This document shows, piece by piece, positions 32,450 through 39,944 of a stretch of DNA of 50,461 bases. The stretch spans positions 1 to 50,461 of the forward strand of contig CAYJIX010000009.1 in assembly GCA_964370375.1 (NCBI GenBank), in the 5' to 3' direction. Within the stretch, counting starts at the first letter, position 1; each line of letters begins with the position of its first letter. A program made the position numbers and the translations under genes. Source of the DNA: CAYJIX01 sp964370375. GTDB taxonomy: Bacteria > Desulfobacterota > Desulfovibrionia > Desulfovibrionales > Desulfovibrionaceae. A model generated the notes under the pieces. That model was not told where the DNA came from, did not search any database, and saw only the letters and a list, made by a program, of their open reading frames with translations.

Positions 32450-33622
32450 ATGCGTACAAATATTCAGGCCCAAGTGGCCGCAGCCATGCGCACAGCAGGC
32501 ATTGACAGCCTTCTTTTGACAGATCCTGCAAATATTGGCTACCTCATGGATGCTGTGCTCCCTTTTGTAGAACATACACCGGATAGACCTGCACTTGCCC
32601 GCTTTTCGCCTAAAGCTACTGATAAAGAAATGCTTTACCTGTTCCCTGACATGGCCCAAGCTGTGCAAGAACAAGTAAGTGCAGCCCCTTGCGTTGCCGT
32701 TTATGAAGCTCAAACAAACATGGCCTGCCTTCTTGTTGCCATGCTAAATGATGCACAAAGCCTTGGAACAACCGTTGGCGTTGTGTTTGAACAGGTTTCG
32801 CAAATGCAATTTAAAGCCATGCAAATAGCCTTGCCTTTCTGTACTTTTGTAGATGCCGGCCCCCTATTGCAAGAAGCACGCATGGTTAAACTTCCTGAAG
32901 AGATTGAGCGCATCGAAATGGCCTGTCGCCAAGTGGATACGGGTCTTATCGGCGGACTTAATCATATGGAAGGTGCCCATGCCGGCAGCGCGTACACTAA
33001 AGGCTTTTATACCCTTTCTGAATTTATCGAACGTGTTCGCGTGCACGCCTACGAAGGCGGTACCACGATGAGCGGCAACATGGCCGTTTTTGCGGCAGAT
33101 ACTATGGGCAGCCTGTACGCGCCTCAAAAAGGCTTTTTCCCCAATAGCGAAGGCCTGGCACGGGTGGATTATGCTTGTGCCGAAAACGGGTACTGGTCTG
33201 TCACATCACGCATGCTGCACATTGGCGCAAGTATTTCTGAGCAAAGCAAAAAAGCCTGTGCCGACAATTTGCTTCTTAAAAACAAAGCCCTTTCCATGCT
33301 TAATCCGGGCACAGATTGCGCGACCATCTATACCGCCATTGCCGAAGAAGCCGCGTTAAAGGGCATTGCCCTTCATCACCAATGCCTAGGCTTTGGCGTT
33401 GGCCGTAGCGAATACGAAGGCCCCTTTCTTGCCGCAGACGACACCACAACCTTGCAAGAAAATATGATCATCGCCCTAGATGTAGCAACAGTCAGTGCCA
33501 GTGGCGAAATCATTCGCTCTGTTGATATGTACGCCATTGGCGCGCAAGGGCCACGCCTTTTAAGCTGGCACAGAAATTGGGACAAACCCTATGCCGTCAC
33601 TGGGTATCGCAACGCGCACTAA
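32450..33622 (+). CDS. M24-fold (pita-bread) protein 1, metal site eroded
   Basis: 390 residues, prolidase/creatinase superfamily: an N-terminal creatinase-like domain (1-140) and a C-terminal pita-bread domain. The family's five metal ligands are poorly kept. The first Asp remains (ARVDYACAENGYW), but the second (usually SDxTR) is SVTSR, the His of GHGIG is Phe (LGFGVGRSEYEGP), and the first Glu (usually xIEPG) is Asp (IALDVAT). Metallopeptidase activity is doubtful. It could be a metal-free hydrolase like creatinase or a binding protein. AAGGAT lies upstream of the ATG. It is in the same operon direction as the ABC genes, 30 bp after the permease. Confidence 0.8.
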   Translation: MRTNIQAQVAAAMRTAGIDSLLLTDPANIGYLMDAVLPFVEHTPDRPALARFSPKATDKEMLYLFPDMAQAVQEQVSAAPCVAVYEAQTNMACLLVAMLNDAQSLGTTVGVVFEQVSQMQFKAMQIALPFCTFVDAGPLLQEARMVKLPEEIERIEMACRQVDTGLIGGLNHMEGAHAGSAYTKGFYTLSEFIERVRVHAYEGGTTMSGNMAVFAADTMGSLYAPQKGFFPNSEGLARVDYACAENGYWSVTSRMLHIGASISEQSKKACADNLLLKNKALSMLNPGTDCATIYTAIAEEAALKGIALHHQCLGFGVGRSEYEGPFLAADDTTTLQENMIIALDVATVSASGEIIRSVDMYAIGAQGPRLLSWHRNWDKPYAVTGYRNAH

Positions 33623-33721
33623 CAAGCTGTCCTAAAAGCGCAAACAATTTTGTGGACGGCAACAAACGCACCAACGCATCATAACGACTCACCATAACGA
33701 CAGATCATAAGGAGAAATCCC

Positions 33722-34870
33722 TTGAACGATATGTTACAAAAAATACACCAATCATTACAGGAAACAAAGTGCACAGCGTGGCTACTTACAGGCGCTGACA
33801 CCATAAGCTATGCTGTTAACCTCAACTTTCCCATGGCCTATGTCACCCCGGGACGCATATTTGTGCTTATGGCAGAAAAGACAGCTCCCCTTGTGATTTG
33901 CCCGGACATGTGGGCTTCAAGCATGCCTTCGTATGTCCAAGTGCATGCGTACAAAAACAGCCCCAGCGTTGCCAATGCCAACAAAACGCTATTGGCTGTC
34001 CTAAAAAATCTTTCTATACAAAAACTTGGCATTGATATGGAAAGGGCAAATCATGCTCTTATCAGCATGCTTGGCAGCTACGATCTTTGCGATATTTCAG
34101 CGACCGTGCAGGCCTTGCGCGCGGTCAAATCAGCGCAAGAAACTGCTTTGCTTGAAGAATTAGCCTATTGTGCCGACCATGCCATCCTTGGCGCAGGCCA
34201 CCACAGCCTAGCCTGTGATGCTCGTGCTGAAAAAGGCCAATCAGAACTTATCCGCCTGCACTCTCTTGAGCGCGGCTTTGAAGCCATGGGCTATAACGGT
34301 ATTGCTCAATCTGCCACAGGCAGCAACACCCATAAGTTCTGGGCAGAGTCTCCAAAATTTGGGATAGGGCAAGGCAAACGCACGGCGCGGGGCGAGTTCA
34401 ACAGGCTTGACCTGCAAGGAAGCAAAAACGGCTATTGGGCCTTTGGCTCACGCTTAATGACCATGGGCTGGCCAACGCCGGCACAAAGCAAAGCCTATGA
34501 AGGACTTGTGAGCATGCGCAAAGCAGCCATTGCCGCCATGGTACCGGGTGCAACCTTTGCAACCATTCATGAAGCCATGCTTGAGGCAGCTAAAAAGGCC
34601 GGCGTTACACCGCTTTTGGGCATCCGCTGGGGCCATAGCATTGGTGTGTGTGCGCAAGAAGCCCCCTTTATCACACAGGACGAGCACAGCCCTATTAAAG
34701 AAGGTATGGTCCTGGTGCTGGCACCGCACATCCTAACGTCTGATGATGAAATCCTGTATTCCAGAGACACCATACTTGTAAACTTTAACGGCTGTTCAAT
34801 CCTTGGCTGGTACAAGGATTGGCGCGAACCGTATATCGCTTCTGACTCCTATTACAGTGGAGGCGGCTAA
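33722..34870 (+). CDS. M24-fold (pita-bread) protein 2, metal site eroded
   Basis: 382 residues, paralogue of the preceding gene with the same two-domain layout. Here the segment is NRLDLQGSKNGYWAFGSRLM (second Asp lost), the His of the GH motif is kept (RWGHSIGVCAQEAP), and the first Glu is absent (VLAPHI). The TTG at 33722 is the likely start because AAGGAG lies seven bases upstream; an ATG at 33731 is 16 bases from it. The stop TAA overlaps the ATG of the Rid gene by one base. Two differently eroded copies side by side suggest a heteromer or divided function. Confidence 0.8.
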   Translation: MNDMLQKIHQSLQETKCTAWLLTGADTISYAVNLNFPMAYVTPGRIFVLMAEKTAPLVICPDMWASSMPSYVQVHAYKNSPSVANANKTLLAVLKNLSIQKLGIDMERANHALISMLGSYDLCDISATVQALRAVKSAQETALLEELAYCADHAILGAGHHSLACDARAEKGQSELIRLHSLERGFEAMGYNGIAQSATGSNTHKFWAESPKFGIGQGKRTARGEFNRLDLQGSKNGYWAFGSRLMTMGWPTPAQSKAYEGLVSMRKAAIAAMVPGATFATIHEAMLEAAKKAGVTPLLGIRWGHSIGVCAQEAPFITQDEHSPIKEGMVLVLAPHILTSDDEILYSRDTILVNFNGCSILGWYKDWREPYIASDSYYSGGG

Positions 34871-35238
34871 TGCCTGCACAACAAATGCCTGCTTTGCCTT
34901 TTTCAACCATGACAACAGCCCATGGACTCTTTTTCTTTTCAGGGCAAGTTGCTCAAAACAGGGAAAACGGGATGATTGAAAGCAGCGATGTTGCTACCCA
35001 AACAGCTGTTATTATGCAGAATCTAGCTGATGACATGGCCAAGCACGGGCTTGATTTTAAAAAGGTGTGCCAAATACGCCTTTTTATGACCGATCCCAAC
35101 GGCGTGGAAGCGGCACTTAGCGCGCTCAAGCCTTTTTTAGCAACGCCACAGCCCGCGCTGAGCTGTTTTGTGGTGCGCGCCCTGCCAAACCCTGCCGCCA
35201 TTGTTGAAATCGAACTTATGGGCGCGTGCGCAAGCTGA
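34870..35238 (+). CDS. RidA/YjgF-family protein
   Basis: Small trimeric-type protein of 122 residues; RidA members hydrolyse reactive enamines and imines released in amino-acid metabolism. Family features are the FFFSGQVAQNREN strand-loop and the C-terminal CFVVRALPNPAAIVEIELMG, where the Arg is the carboxylate-binding residue. Translation is coupled to the M24 gene (TAATG overlap). An aminoacrylate-type substrate fits a locus of amino-acid oxidation, but the actual substrate is not shown. Confidence 0.85.
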   Translation: MPAQQMPALPFSTMTTAHGLFFFSGQVAQNRENGMIESSDVATQTAVIMQNLADDMAKHGLDFKKVCQIRLFMTDPNGVEAALSALKPFLATPQPALSCFVVRALPNPAAIVEIELMGACAS

Positions 35239-35264
35239 GTGTGTTGAGCTATTTTAGGGGGGGA

Positions 35265-35340
35265 GGGCCCCACACCTACTTTGGCCTTCAAAGTCTTATG
35301 GCTATAAAGATTGTGAGTGCTCAAGAGGGTGTGGGGTTCC
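35265..35340 (+). repeat. inverted repeat after the Rid gene
   Basis: CCCCACACC near 35268 pairs with GGTGTGGGG near 35328, with a smaller CTTTGGCC-TTCAAAG dyad inside. It lies between the Rid gene and the second copy of the 39-bp direct repeat, and may end or slow the operon transcript before phzF. Confidence 0.55.
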
Positions 35341-35351
35341 CCCCATGATCT

Positions 35352-35390
35352 GACAAAAATTGTTCAGCTGACACCCCATACAGTGATTTT
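35352..35390 (+). repeat. 39-bp direct repeat, copy 2 (right edge of the catabolic block)
   Basis: Matches 22384-22422 at 34 of 39 bases in the same orientation. It ends about 25 bp before the phzF start. Together the copies bracket iclR through the Rid gene. Confidence 0.75.
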
Positions 35391-35416
35391 GGGGCAGCCT
35401 GATAAAGGAGCAAGCC

Positions 35417-36283
35417 TTGAAAAAGTATACCTTTTACCTAGTGGATGCCTTCACTCAAACCCCCTTTACAGGCAATCCTTGCGCCGTTGTTCCGCAAGCG
35501 GAAGGCCTTACCGATAAGGAAATGGCCTGCATCGCCAAGGAAACCAACGCTCCTGAAACAGCCTTTGTTCTTCCGTCAACCAAGGCAGATGTGCGCGTGC
35601 GCTATTTTATGCCGCGTTGCGAAATTCCCTTTGCAGGGCACCCTACTATTGCCACAGCCTATTTGTTGCAGGAACTTGGCATATTACAGGCCGACCGTGA
35701 AGCGCAGTTTGAATTTGCCATTGGCGTGCTTCCCGTAAACATTACGAAAAAAAGCGTGATCATGTCCCAGCCTCCTGCAATTCCTGACCAATGCGTGCCC
35801 CATGATGACATGGCCGAAGCGTTAGGACTTGGCAAAGAACAGCTTTTGCAACACGTACCCTGCCAGCTTATGAAGGGCGGCGTCAGCTTCTTATTGGTGC
35901 CGGCAGTAAATCATGCAGCTCTTTGCGCCATGCAAATGGACAGGCCGCGCCTTAAAGGCATTTTGGATAAGCTCGGCGTGTCAGCAGCCTATGTTTTCGC
36001 ACCGGAAGGTTTGGCTGAAAATGCGAACTTTCATGCACGGCTCATGGATCCCTCAAACCCGGGCGAAGACCCCTATACAGGATCAGCCGCAGGTTGCCTT
36101 GCCTCCTATGTGCACGCACATAAACTTTATGCAGGCAAAAGCTTCATCTTGGAGCAAGGGCATATTTTGGAACGACCGGGCACAGGGCGCCTTGAACTTG
36201 TCACGGACAGCGATAACACCCTGAAAACCGTCCTTTTGGAAGGCCAAGCTGTTGTCACGGCAAAGGGCTCTTTTAGCTGGTAA
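35417..36283 (+). CDS. PhzF-family isomerase-like protein
   Basis: 288 residues, two-domain diaminopimelate-epimerase fold. Signature parts: FYLVDAFTQTPFTGNPCAVV at the N-terminus, the catalytic Glu in ETNAPETAFVLP (about residue 45), FAGHPTIATAYLL, and EDPYTGSAAGCLASYV near the C-terminus. PhzF itself isomerises DHHA in phenazine synthesis, but most members act on unknown substrates and no phenazine genes are here. The start is TTG with AAAGGAG six bases upstream. It follows the right-hand direct repeat, so it may lie outside the catabolic block. Confidence 0.88.
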   Translation: MKKYTFYLVDAFTQTPFTGNPCAVVPQAEGLTDKEMACIAKETNAPETAFVLPSTKADVRVRYFMPRCEIPFAGHPTIATAYLLQELGILQADREAQFEFAIGVLPVNITKKSVIMSQPPAIPDQCVPHDDMAEALGLGKEQLLQHVPCQLMKGGVSFLLVPAVNHAALCAMQMDRPRLKGILDKLGVSAAYVFAPEGLAENANFHARLMDPSNPGEDPYTGSAAGCLASYVHAHKLYAGKSFILEQGHILERPGTGRLELVTDSDNTLKTVLLEGQAVVTAKGSFSW

Positions 36284-36345
36284 AAAAATCTTAAGAACAT
36301 CAAAGAAGATAATCATTCCTGCTTTAATGCGCAAAAAATGCGTAG

Positions 36346-36379
36346 CATAAAGGCCGCCACATACATGGCGGCCTTTATG
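36346..36379 (+). terminator. hairpin after phzF
   Basis: CATAAAGGCCGCCA (36346-36359) / TGGCGGCCTTTATG (36366-36379), a perfect 14-bp stem with a six-base loop, about 60 bases after the stop. The following run is only TTTATG, so it may be a Rho-independent terminator of modest strength. Confidence 0.65.
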
Positions 36380-36430
36380 TTTATGGGAAAGGAACATGGA
36401 GCGTTCTATTTGCCTAAGGAAAAACCGACA

Positions 36431-36473
36431 TTGTAAAGCTTTTGCTTGACACACGCTTTACAATGAATAATAT
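36431..36473 (+). promoter_or_regulatory. promoter and palindromic operator of the toxin-antitoxin operon
   Basis: TTGACA (36446-36451) and TAATAT (36468-36473) are 16 bp apart. TTGTAAAGC (36431-36439) and GCTTTACAA (36455-36463) form a perfect 9-bp inverted repeat that straddles the -35. This fits autorepression by the antitoxin-toxin complex. Confidence 0.7.
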
Positions 36474-36492
36474 AGATAAAAAGGAGTACATC

Positions 36493-36753
36493 ATGTCACA
36501 AGTTATGGTGAATTTTCGAATGGACGCAAATCTAAAAAAAAACATGGAACATACATGCAAAGAACTAGGACTCAACATGTCAACGGCCTTTACCATTTTT
36601 GCTAAAAAAGTTGCTCGCGAAGGACGTATTCCTTTTGATGTCGCCATTGACCCCTTTTATGCCCAAAAAAATATCGCAGTGCTTGAACAACGAATCCAAG
36701 AGCTTGAATCGGGTAACACAAAGCTTCTTGCCCATGACCTTATAGAGGAATAG
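36493..36753 (+). CDS. RelB/DinJ-family antitoxin
   Basis: 86 residues. The ribbon-helix-helix part covers about 1-45 (VMVNFRMDANLKKNMEHTCKELGLNMSTAFTIFAKKV), which is the RelB/DinJ signature including STAFTIF. The charged C-terminal tail should wrap and neutralise the toxin. AAGGAG precedes the ATG at 36493. It ends four bases before the toxin. E. coli YoeB pairs with a YefM (Phd-type) antitoxin, so this is a different pairing. Confidence 0.9.
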   Translation: MSQVMVNFRMDANLKKNMEHTCKELGLNMSTAFTIFAKKVAREGRIPFDVAIDPFYAQKNIAVLEQRIQELESGNTKLLAHDLIEE

Positions 36754-36757
36754 GGCT

Positions 36758-37018
36758 ATGCAATTACTTTGGATGGAAGATGCATGGGAAGACTATTGTT
36801 ATTGGCAAACGCAAGATAAAAAGACCTTAAAGCGGATAAATAAGCTCATTACCGACATGAAGCGGCATCCTTTTGAGGGCATCGGCAAGCCAGAACCCCT
36901 AAAAAAGAACCTAAATGGTTATTGGAGCGGGCATATTGATGGCGTAAATCGTATTGTCTATGGTGTACAAGATGAAACCATCATCATAATTTCTTGTAAA
37001 AGCCATTACGATTTCTAA
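36758..37018 (+). CDS. yoeB: YoeB/Txe-family mRNA interferase toxin
   Basis: Ribosome-dependent endoribonuclease that cleaves mRNA in the A site. 86 residues. It carries the catalytic set at the same numbers as E. coli YoeB: Glu46 (KPEPLK), Arg65 (VNRIVY), His83 and Tyr84 (KSHYDF). The hallmark PFEGIGKPEPLK loop is intact. The toxin should be active when free. It is the second gene of a two-gene operon with the antitoxin. Confidence 0.93.
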   Translation: MQLLWMEDAWEDYCYWQTQDKKTLKRINKLITDMKRHPFEGIGKPEPLKKNLNGYWSGHIDGVNRIVYGVQDETIIIISCKSHYDF

Positions 37019-37046
37019 ACACCTATCTTGTGCTAAAAAAAGCGGA

Positions 37047-37062
37047 GACCCCCGAAGGGGTC
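37047..37062 (+). terminator. short GC hairpin after yoeB
   Basis: GACCCC-CGAA-GGGGTC, six-bp stem with a CGAA loop, about 30 bases after the stop. The T-run is weak (AAATTTT further on). Confidence 0.45.
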
Positions 37063-37161
37063 ATCCAAATTTTGCGACTCATCCTAAAAGATAAATCTTG
37101 TTATAGTTGCCGCTATGGCTGACGCCGCTGTTCACTGTTTAGCAGGATTGATTTAGACAGG

Positions 37162-37191
37162 CAACTATACGTGCTATGGACACTATACCCA
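37162..37191 (+). repeat. 30-bp direct repeat, left copy
   Basis: CAACTATACGTGCTATGGAC followed by ACTATACCCA. It matches 39811-39840 at 28 of 30 bases, the first 23 without a mismatch. It lies in the 514-bp region between yoeB and the glycosyltransferase. The rest of that region is AT-rich and holds the promoter at 37387-37415. Confidence 0.75.
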
Positions 37192-37386
37192 AATATAGCA
37201 GTCACACGTCAAGCCCCTACCCTATCCAGCAAAACCTTTGAACTCTCACATCTTTTTTTCATCTAAAAAGAACAACATCAAAGTTTTTTCAATCGATTGA
37301 AGAAAACGACATGTGCAGAAAATCTTTTGTAAAAAGTTTATCGGCTTAACAAGCGACACCTTGACTAGCATACTTTGACCAGCATA

Positions 37387-37415
37387 TTGACGTTAACACA
37401 TCCTTCCTTTATTTT
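37387..37415 (+). promoter_or_regulatory. candidate promoter of the glycosyltransferase-methyltransferase gene
   Basis: TTGACG (37387-37392) and TATTTT (37410-37415) are 17 bp apart, 118 bp before the ATG. Confidence 0.45.
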
Positions 37416-37532
37416 ATCAACAATACAGTAACATTAACATAACAAGCAAAAATCATTGTACACTTTTTACTGTACCCAAAAACAAACCCCTTACCCGTCA
37501 CTACAACAACATGCCAACCCTATGGAGGCGTC

Positions 37533-39443
37533 ATGGAACAAGACCCCGATAAAGAGAAGTTTTTCTTTGATGGTGATTGGTATTTAGAACAAAATGCGGA
37601 CGTAAAAGCTTTAGGAATGAATCCCTTTGTGCATTTTAGCAAATATGGTTGGAAAGAGGGACGTAGCCCAAGTATGCATTTTGACCTTAAAGGGTACTTG
37701 GCAGATTTTCCTGAACTTCTTGAAATTGATATGCACCCCTTCAACCATTTATTGTTTTTATCCAAGAATGACATAGAATATAATGTGGCATTTCCTGATG
37801 CGGCCATTGAATGTTCCCATACCTTTGCAACGCTGGAAAAAGGGAAAAGATATAAAAGGATCGCTGTGATGGCATCCTTTGCCCCTAGCGGGGTAATTGC
37901 TCCTTATCTATTGTATTATTTAAAAGGGTTAAAAGACATTTGTGATGCTGTTATCTTTATTGCAGACAGTCCCATACTGGAAAAGGAAGCGTTAAAGCTT
38001 TCTACCCTTGTACATTATGCCTCATTTGCAAGACACGAAGAATATGATTTTGGTTCGTATAAAAGAGGGATTGACTATCTTCGCCAACATATAGGGCTAG
38101 AAAACATTGATGAACTTGTGCTTTGCAATGATTCATGTGTTGGCCCTGTTTTTCCCCTTCAAGATGTATTTTTACAAATGCACAGTAAAGGCTATGATTT
38201 TTGGTCATTAACAGCAAGTCCTGAAGTTTTTCCGCATTTACAATCGTATTTTTTGTGTTTTAGTAATGAAGTGATAAGAAGTGATGTTTTTATAGACTAT
38301 TTTTTGCGAATAAAAAAAGAGACCTCGCGCTCAAAGGTGATTCTTAAATATGAGCTGCCTTTATCAAAATATTTAGCAAATGCAGGTTTTACCAATTATG
38401 GTTCGTACCTGCCCTATCCAAATGAGGAAGAATATAAAGCAAGGGACTTGAAACATAGAAATTTAACAAGCACGCCGTGCTATCTTTTGGACAATGGAGT
38501 ACCTTTTATAAAATTGGCGCGGCTTGACCCTACAGATCGCAATAATGATGGAACAGTAAAAACGCAGCGGTATATTGGAAAAATAAATCCTGATCTCTAT
38601 AAAATACTTAATCCGTATTTTGTAGAAAAAATGCAACAAAAAGAGCTAAATAATTATAAACCTGAGCACATCCTCCCCCATGAAAAAAGAGTGTACCTAA
38701 ACCAGCTCCGCAGGGAACTAAAAATTGCCAAAGAAAAAATCACTCCGGAACTGTACACCTTTAATGAATCTGCCATTGTGCATAGCTACCTTGACGGCTT
38801 GAACGGCATTGAAATAGGTGCGTCAAGCATGAATCCTTTTGGGCTGGAAAAAACAGGCGGCTATGCAAATATAGACAATAAAGCGAACCACGGTGCCTTC
38901 TGGCAACCCGGCAGTACCTTGCCACCTGCAAAGGTTCATATTGTTGCATCCGGTGATGAGCTGCCCTTTAAAGACAATGCTTTAGATTATGTTTTGAGCT
39001 CGCACGCCATAGAACATTTTTTTGACCCCATTGCAACAATTCAAGAATGGTTTCGCGTTGTAAAAAAGGGTGGCTATGTCGTTATTATTGTACCACATAA
39101 AGACAGAACCTTTGATAAAAACAGAGCAATAACGCCCTTTGAAGAGCTCATGGATAGGCACACGCACGTGCTCACACCGTCTGATTATGCCTACCGCGTT
39201 GATGCAACAGGCAGTGACACAAGCGATTTGCCCTCAAATTTCTTAATCATAACAAAGGGAAAAGAAGTACCCAAAGGCTATGCGCCCGTAGCCAATGCCC
39301 CTACCCTTATACACCTTCACCTAACCACATGGGATACGCGAGCTTTTATGAAAATGTGTACAAAAATGAAATGGACTATTGTAGAAGCCTATGACTGTGA
39401 TGATAAGGTGGGTAATGGATTTCTTGTGATTTTGCAAAAATAG
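37533..39443 (+). CDS. RgpF-like glycosyltransferase fused to a SAM methyltransferase
   Basis: 636 residues, probably a surface polysaccharide enzyme. Residues 1-75 carry two copies of a short motif seen ahead of many glycosyltransferases (DWYLEQNADVKALGMNPFVHF, then DLKGYLADFPELLEIDMHPFNHL). Residues 100-370 resemble the rhamnan-synthesis protein F domain (VMASFAPSGVIAPYLLYYL, DELVLCNDSCVGPVF). From about 420 a class I methyltransferase follows: IEIGASS as motif I, GDELPFKDNALDYVLSSHAIEHF and VVKKGGYVVIIVP as Methyltransf_11 features. GGAGG precedes the ATG. Base composition is visibly more AT-rich than the neighbours, and 30-bp direct repeats flank it with tRNA-Arg, so acquisition by transfer is likely. 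Confidence 0.8.
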   Translation: MEQDPDKEKFFFDGDWYLEQNADVKALGMNPFVHFSKYGWKEGRSPSMHFDLKGYLADFPELLEIDMHPFNHLLFLSKNDIEYNVAFPDAAIECSHTFATLEKGKRYKRIAVMASFAPSGVIAPYLLYYLKGLKDICDAVIFIADSPILEKEALKLSTLVHYASFARHEEYDFGSYKRGIDYLRQHIGLENIDELVLCNDSCVGPVFPLQDVFLQMHSKGYDFWSLTASPEVFPHLQSYFLCFSNEVIRSDVFIDYFLRIKKETSRSKVILKYELPLSKYLANAGFTNYGSYLPYPNEEEYKARDLKHRNLTSTPCYLLDNGVPFIKLARLDPTDRNNDGTVKTQRYIGKINPDLYKILNPYFVEKMQQKELNNYKPEHILPHEKRVYLNQLRRELKIAKEKITPELYTFNESAIVHSYLDGLNGIEIGASSMNPFGLEKTGGYANIDNKANHGAFWQPGSTLPPAKVHIVASGDELPFKDNALDYVLSSHAIEHFFDPIATIQEWFRVVKKGGYVVIIVPHKDRTFDKNRAITPFEELMDRHTHVLTPSDYAYRVDATGSDTSDLPSNFLIITKGKEVPKGYAPVANAPTLIHLHLTTWDTRAFMKMCTKMKWTIVEAYDCDDKVGNGFLVILQK

Positions 39444-39566
39444 AGCATATTAACAAATTATCAAAAAGATGACTTGCCCATTTATAGCATGCAAAGCATT
39501 TTTCAGCATTTTTTTGCTCGCCTTGCCCTTGCAAAAATTCAAAACCTGCACGCAGTAAAGGACATG

Positions 39567-39607
39567 AAAAAAGGGCCTATGTGTGCTGTGAAGAAACACA
39601 TAAACCC
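39567..39607 (-). terminator. terminator of tRNA-Arg(TCT)
   Basis: On the minus strand GGGTTTATGTGT pairs with ACACATAGGCCC and is followed by six T (39567-39572). It lies directly after the tRNA 3' end. Confidence 0.75.
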
Positions 39608-39617
39608 TTAAAATATC

Positions 39618-39694
39618 TGGCGCGCCCGGGAAGAATCGAACTCCCGACCAAGAGCTTAGAAGGCTCCTGCTCTGTCCAACTGAGCTACGGGCGC
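39618..39694 (-). tRNA. tRNA-Arg(TCT)
   Basis: A complete 77-base cloverleaf with encoded CCA. Acceptor GCGCCCG/CGGGCGC, D arm GCTC/GAGC, anticodon stem GGAGC/GCTCT with loop CTTCTAA (anticodon TCT, codon AGA), T arm GGGAG/CTTCC with loop TTCGATT, discriminator G. It shares the acceptor stem and D arm with the tRNA-Arg(CCG) at 1-51. A good promoter and terminator flank it. Confidence 0.97.
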
Positions 39695-39706
39695 GCAAGG
39701 AATGTA

Positions 39707-39735
39707 AAAATACGAAGATACAAGATAAAAGTCAA
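39707..39735 (-). promoter_or_regulatory. promoter of tRNA-Arg(TCT)
   Basis: On the minus strand TTGACT (39730-39735) and TATTTT (39707-39712) are 17 bp apart, ending about 12 bases before the tRNA. Confidence 0.7.
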
Positions 39736-39810
39736 GATATGAATGACAGTCTTGAATGCCAGTTCTGACAGTTTATTATGTCATAGCATAAAATGTCTAG
39801 CTCTCGTGGT

Positions 39811-39840
39811 CAACTATACGTGCTATGGACACTTTGCCCA
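39811..39840 (+). repeat. 30-bp direct repeat, right copy
   Basis: Same orientation as 37162-37191, 28 of 30 bases identical. The two copies enclose 2.6 kb with the glycosyltransferase-methyltransferase gene and tRNA-Arg(TCT). Confidence 0.75.
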
Positions 39841-39886
39841 GCATGAAGAATTTTGAACGTACAAAACTTCACATCTTCAGAAAAAG

Positions 39887-39923
39887 TAAAGCCACCGCAA
39901 AAGAAACTTTTGCGATGGCTTTA
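39887..39923 (-). terminator. terminator of the creatininase/liv operon
   Basis: TAAAGCCA-CC-GCAAAAG, loop AAA, then CTTTTGC-GA-TGGCTTTA. On the minus strand the stem is followed by CTTTTT. It lies 21 bases after the stop of the binding-protein gene. Confidence 0.85.
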
Positions 39924-39944
39924 TTGCAAGCTTAGTAAAAGCTT

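Noticed and set aside
32450..34870. The two M24 proteins as genuine creatinases completing a creatinine pathway
   Set aside because: The C-terminal glutamate and surrounding segments characteristic of creatinase are not present, so the assignment is not supported.
39618..39694. tRNA-Arg(TCT) as the attachment site of an integrated element
   Set aside because: No duplicated tRNA 3' end and no integrase were found; the direct repeats lie outside the tRNA.
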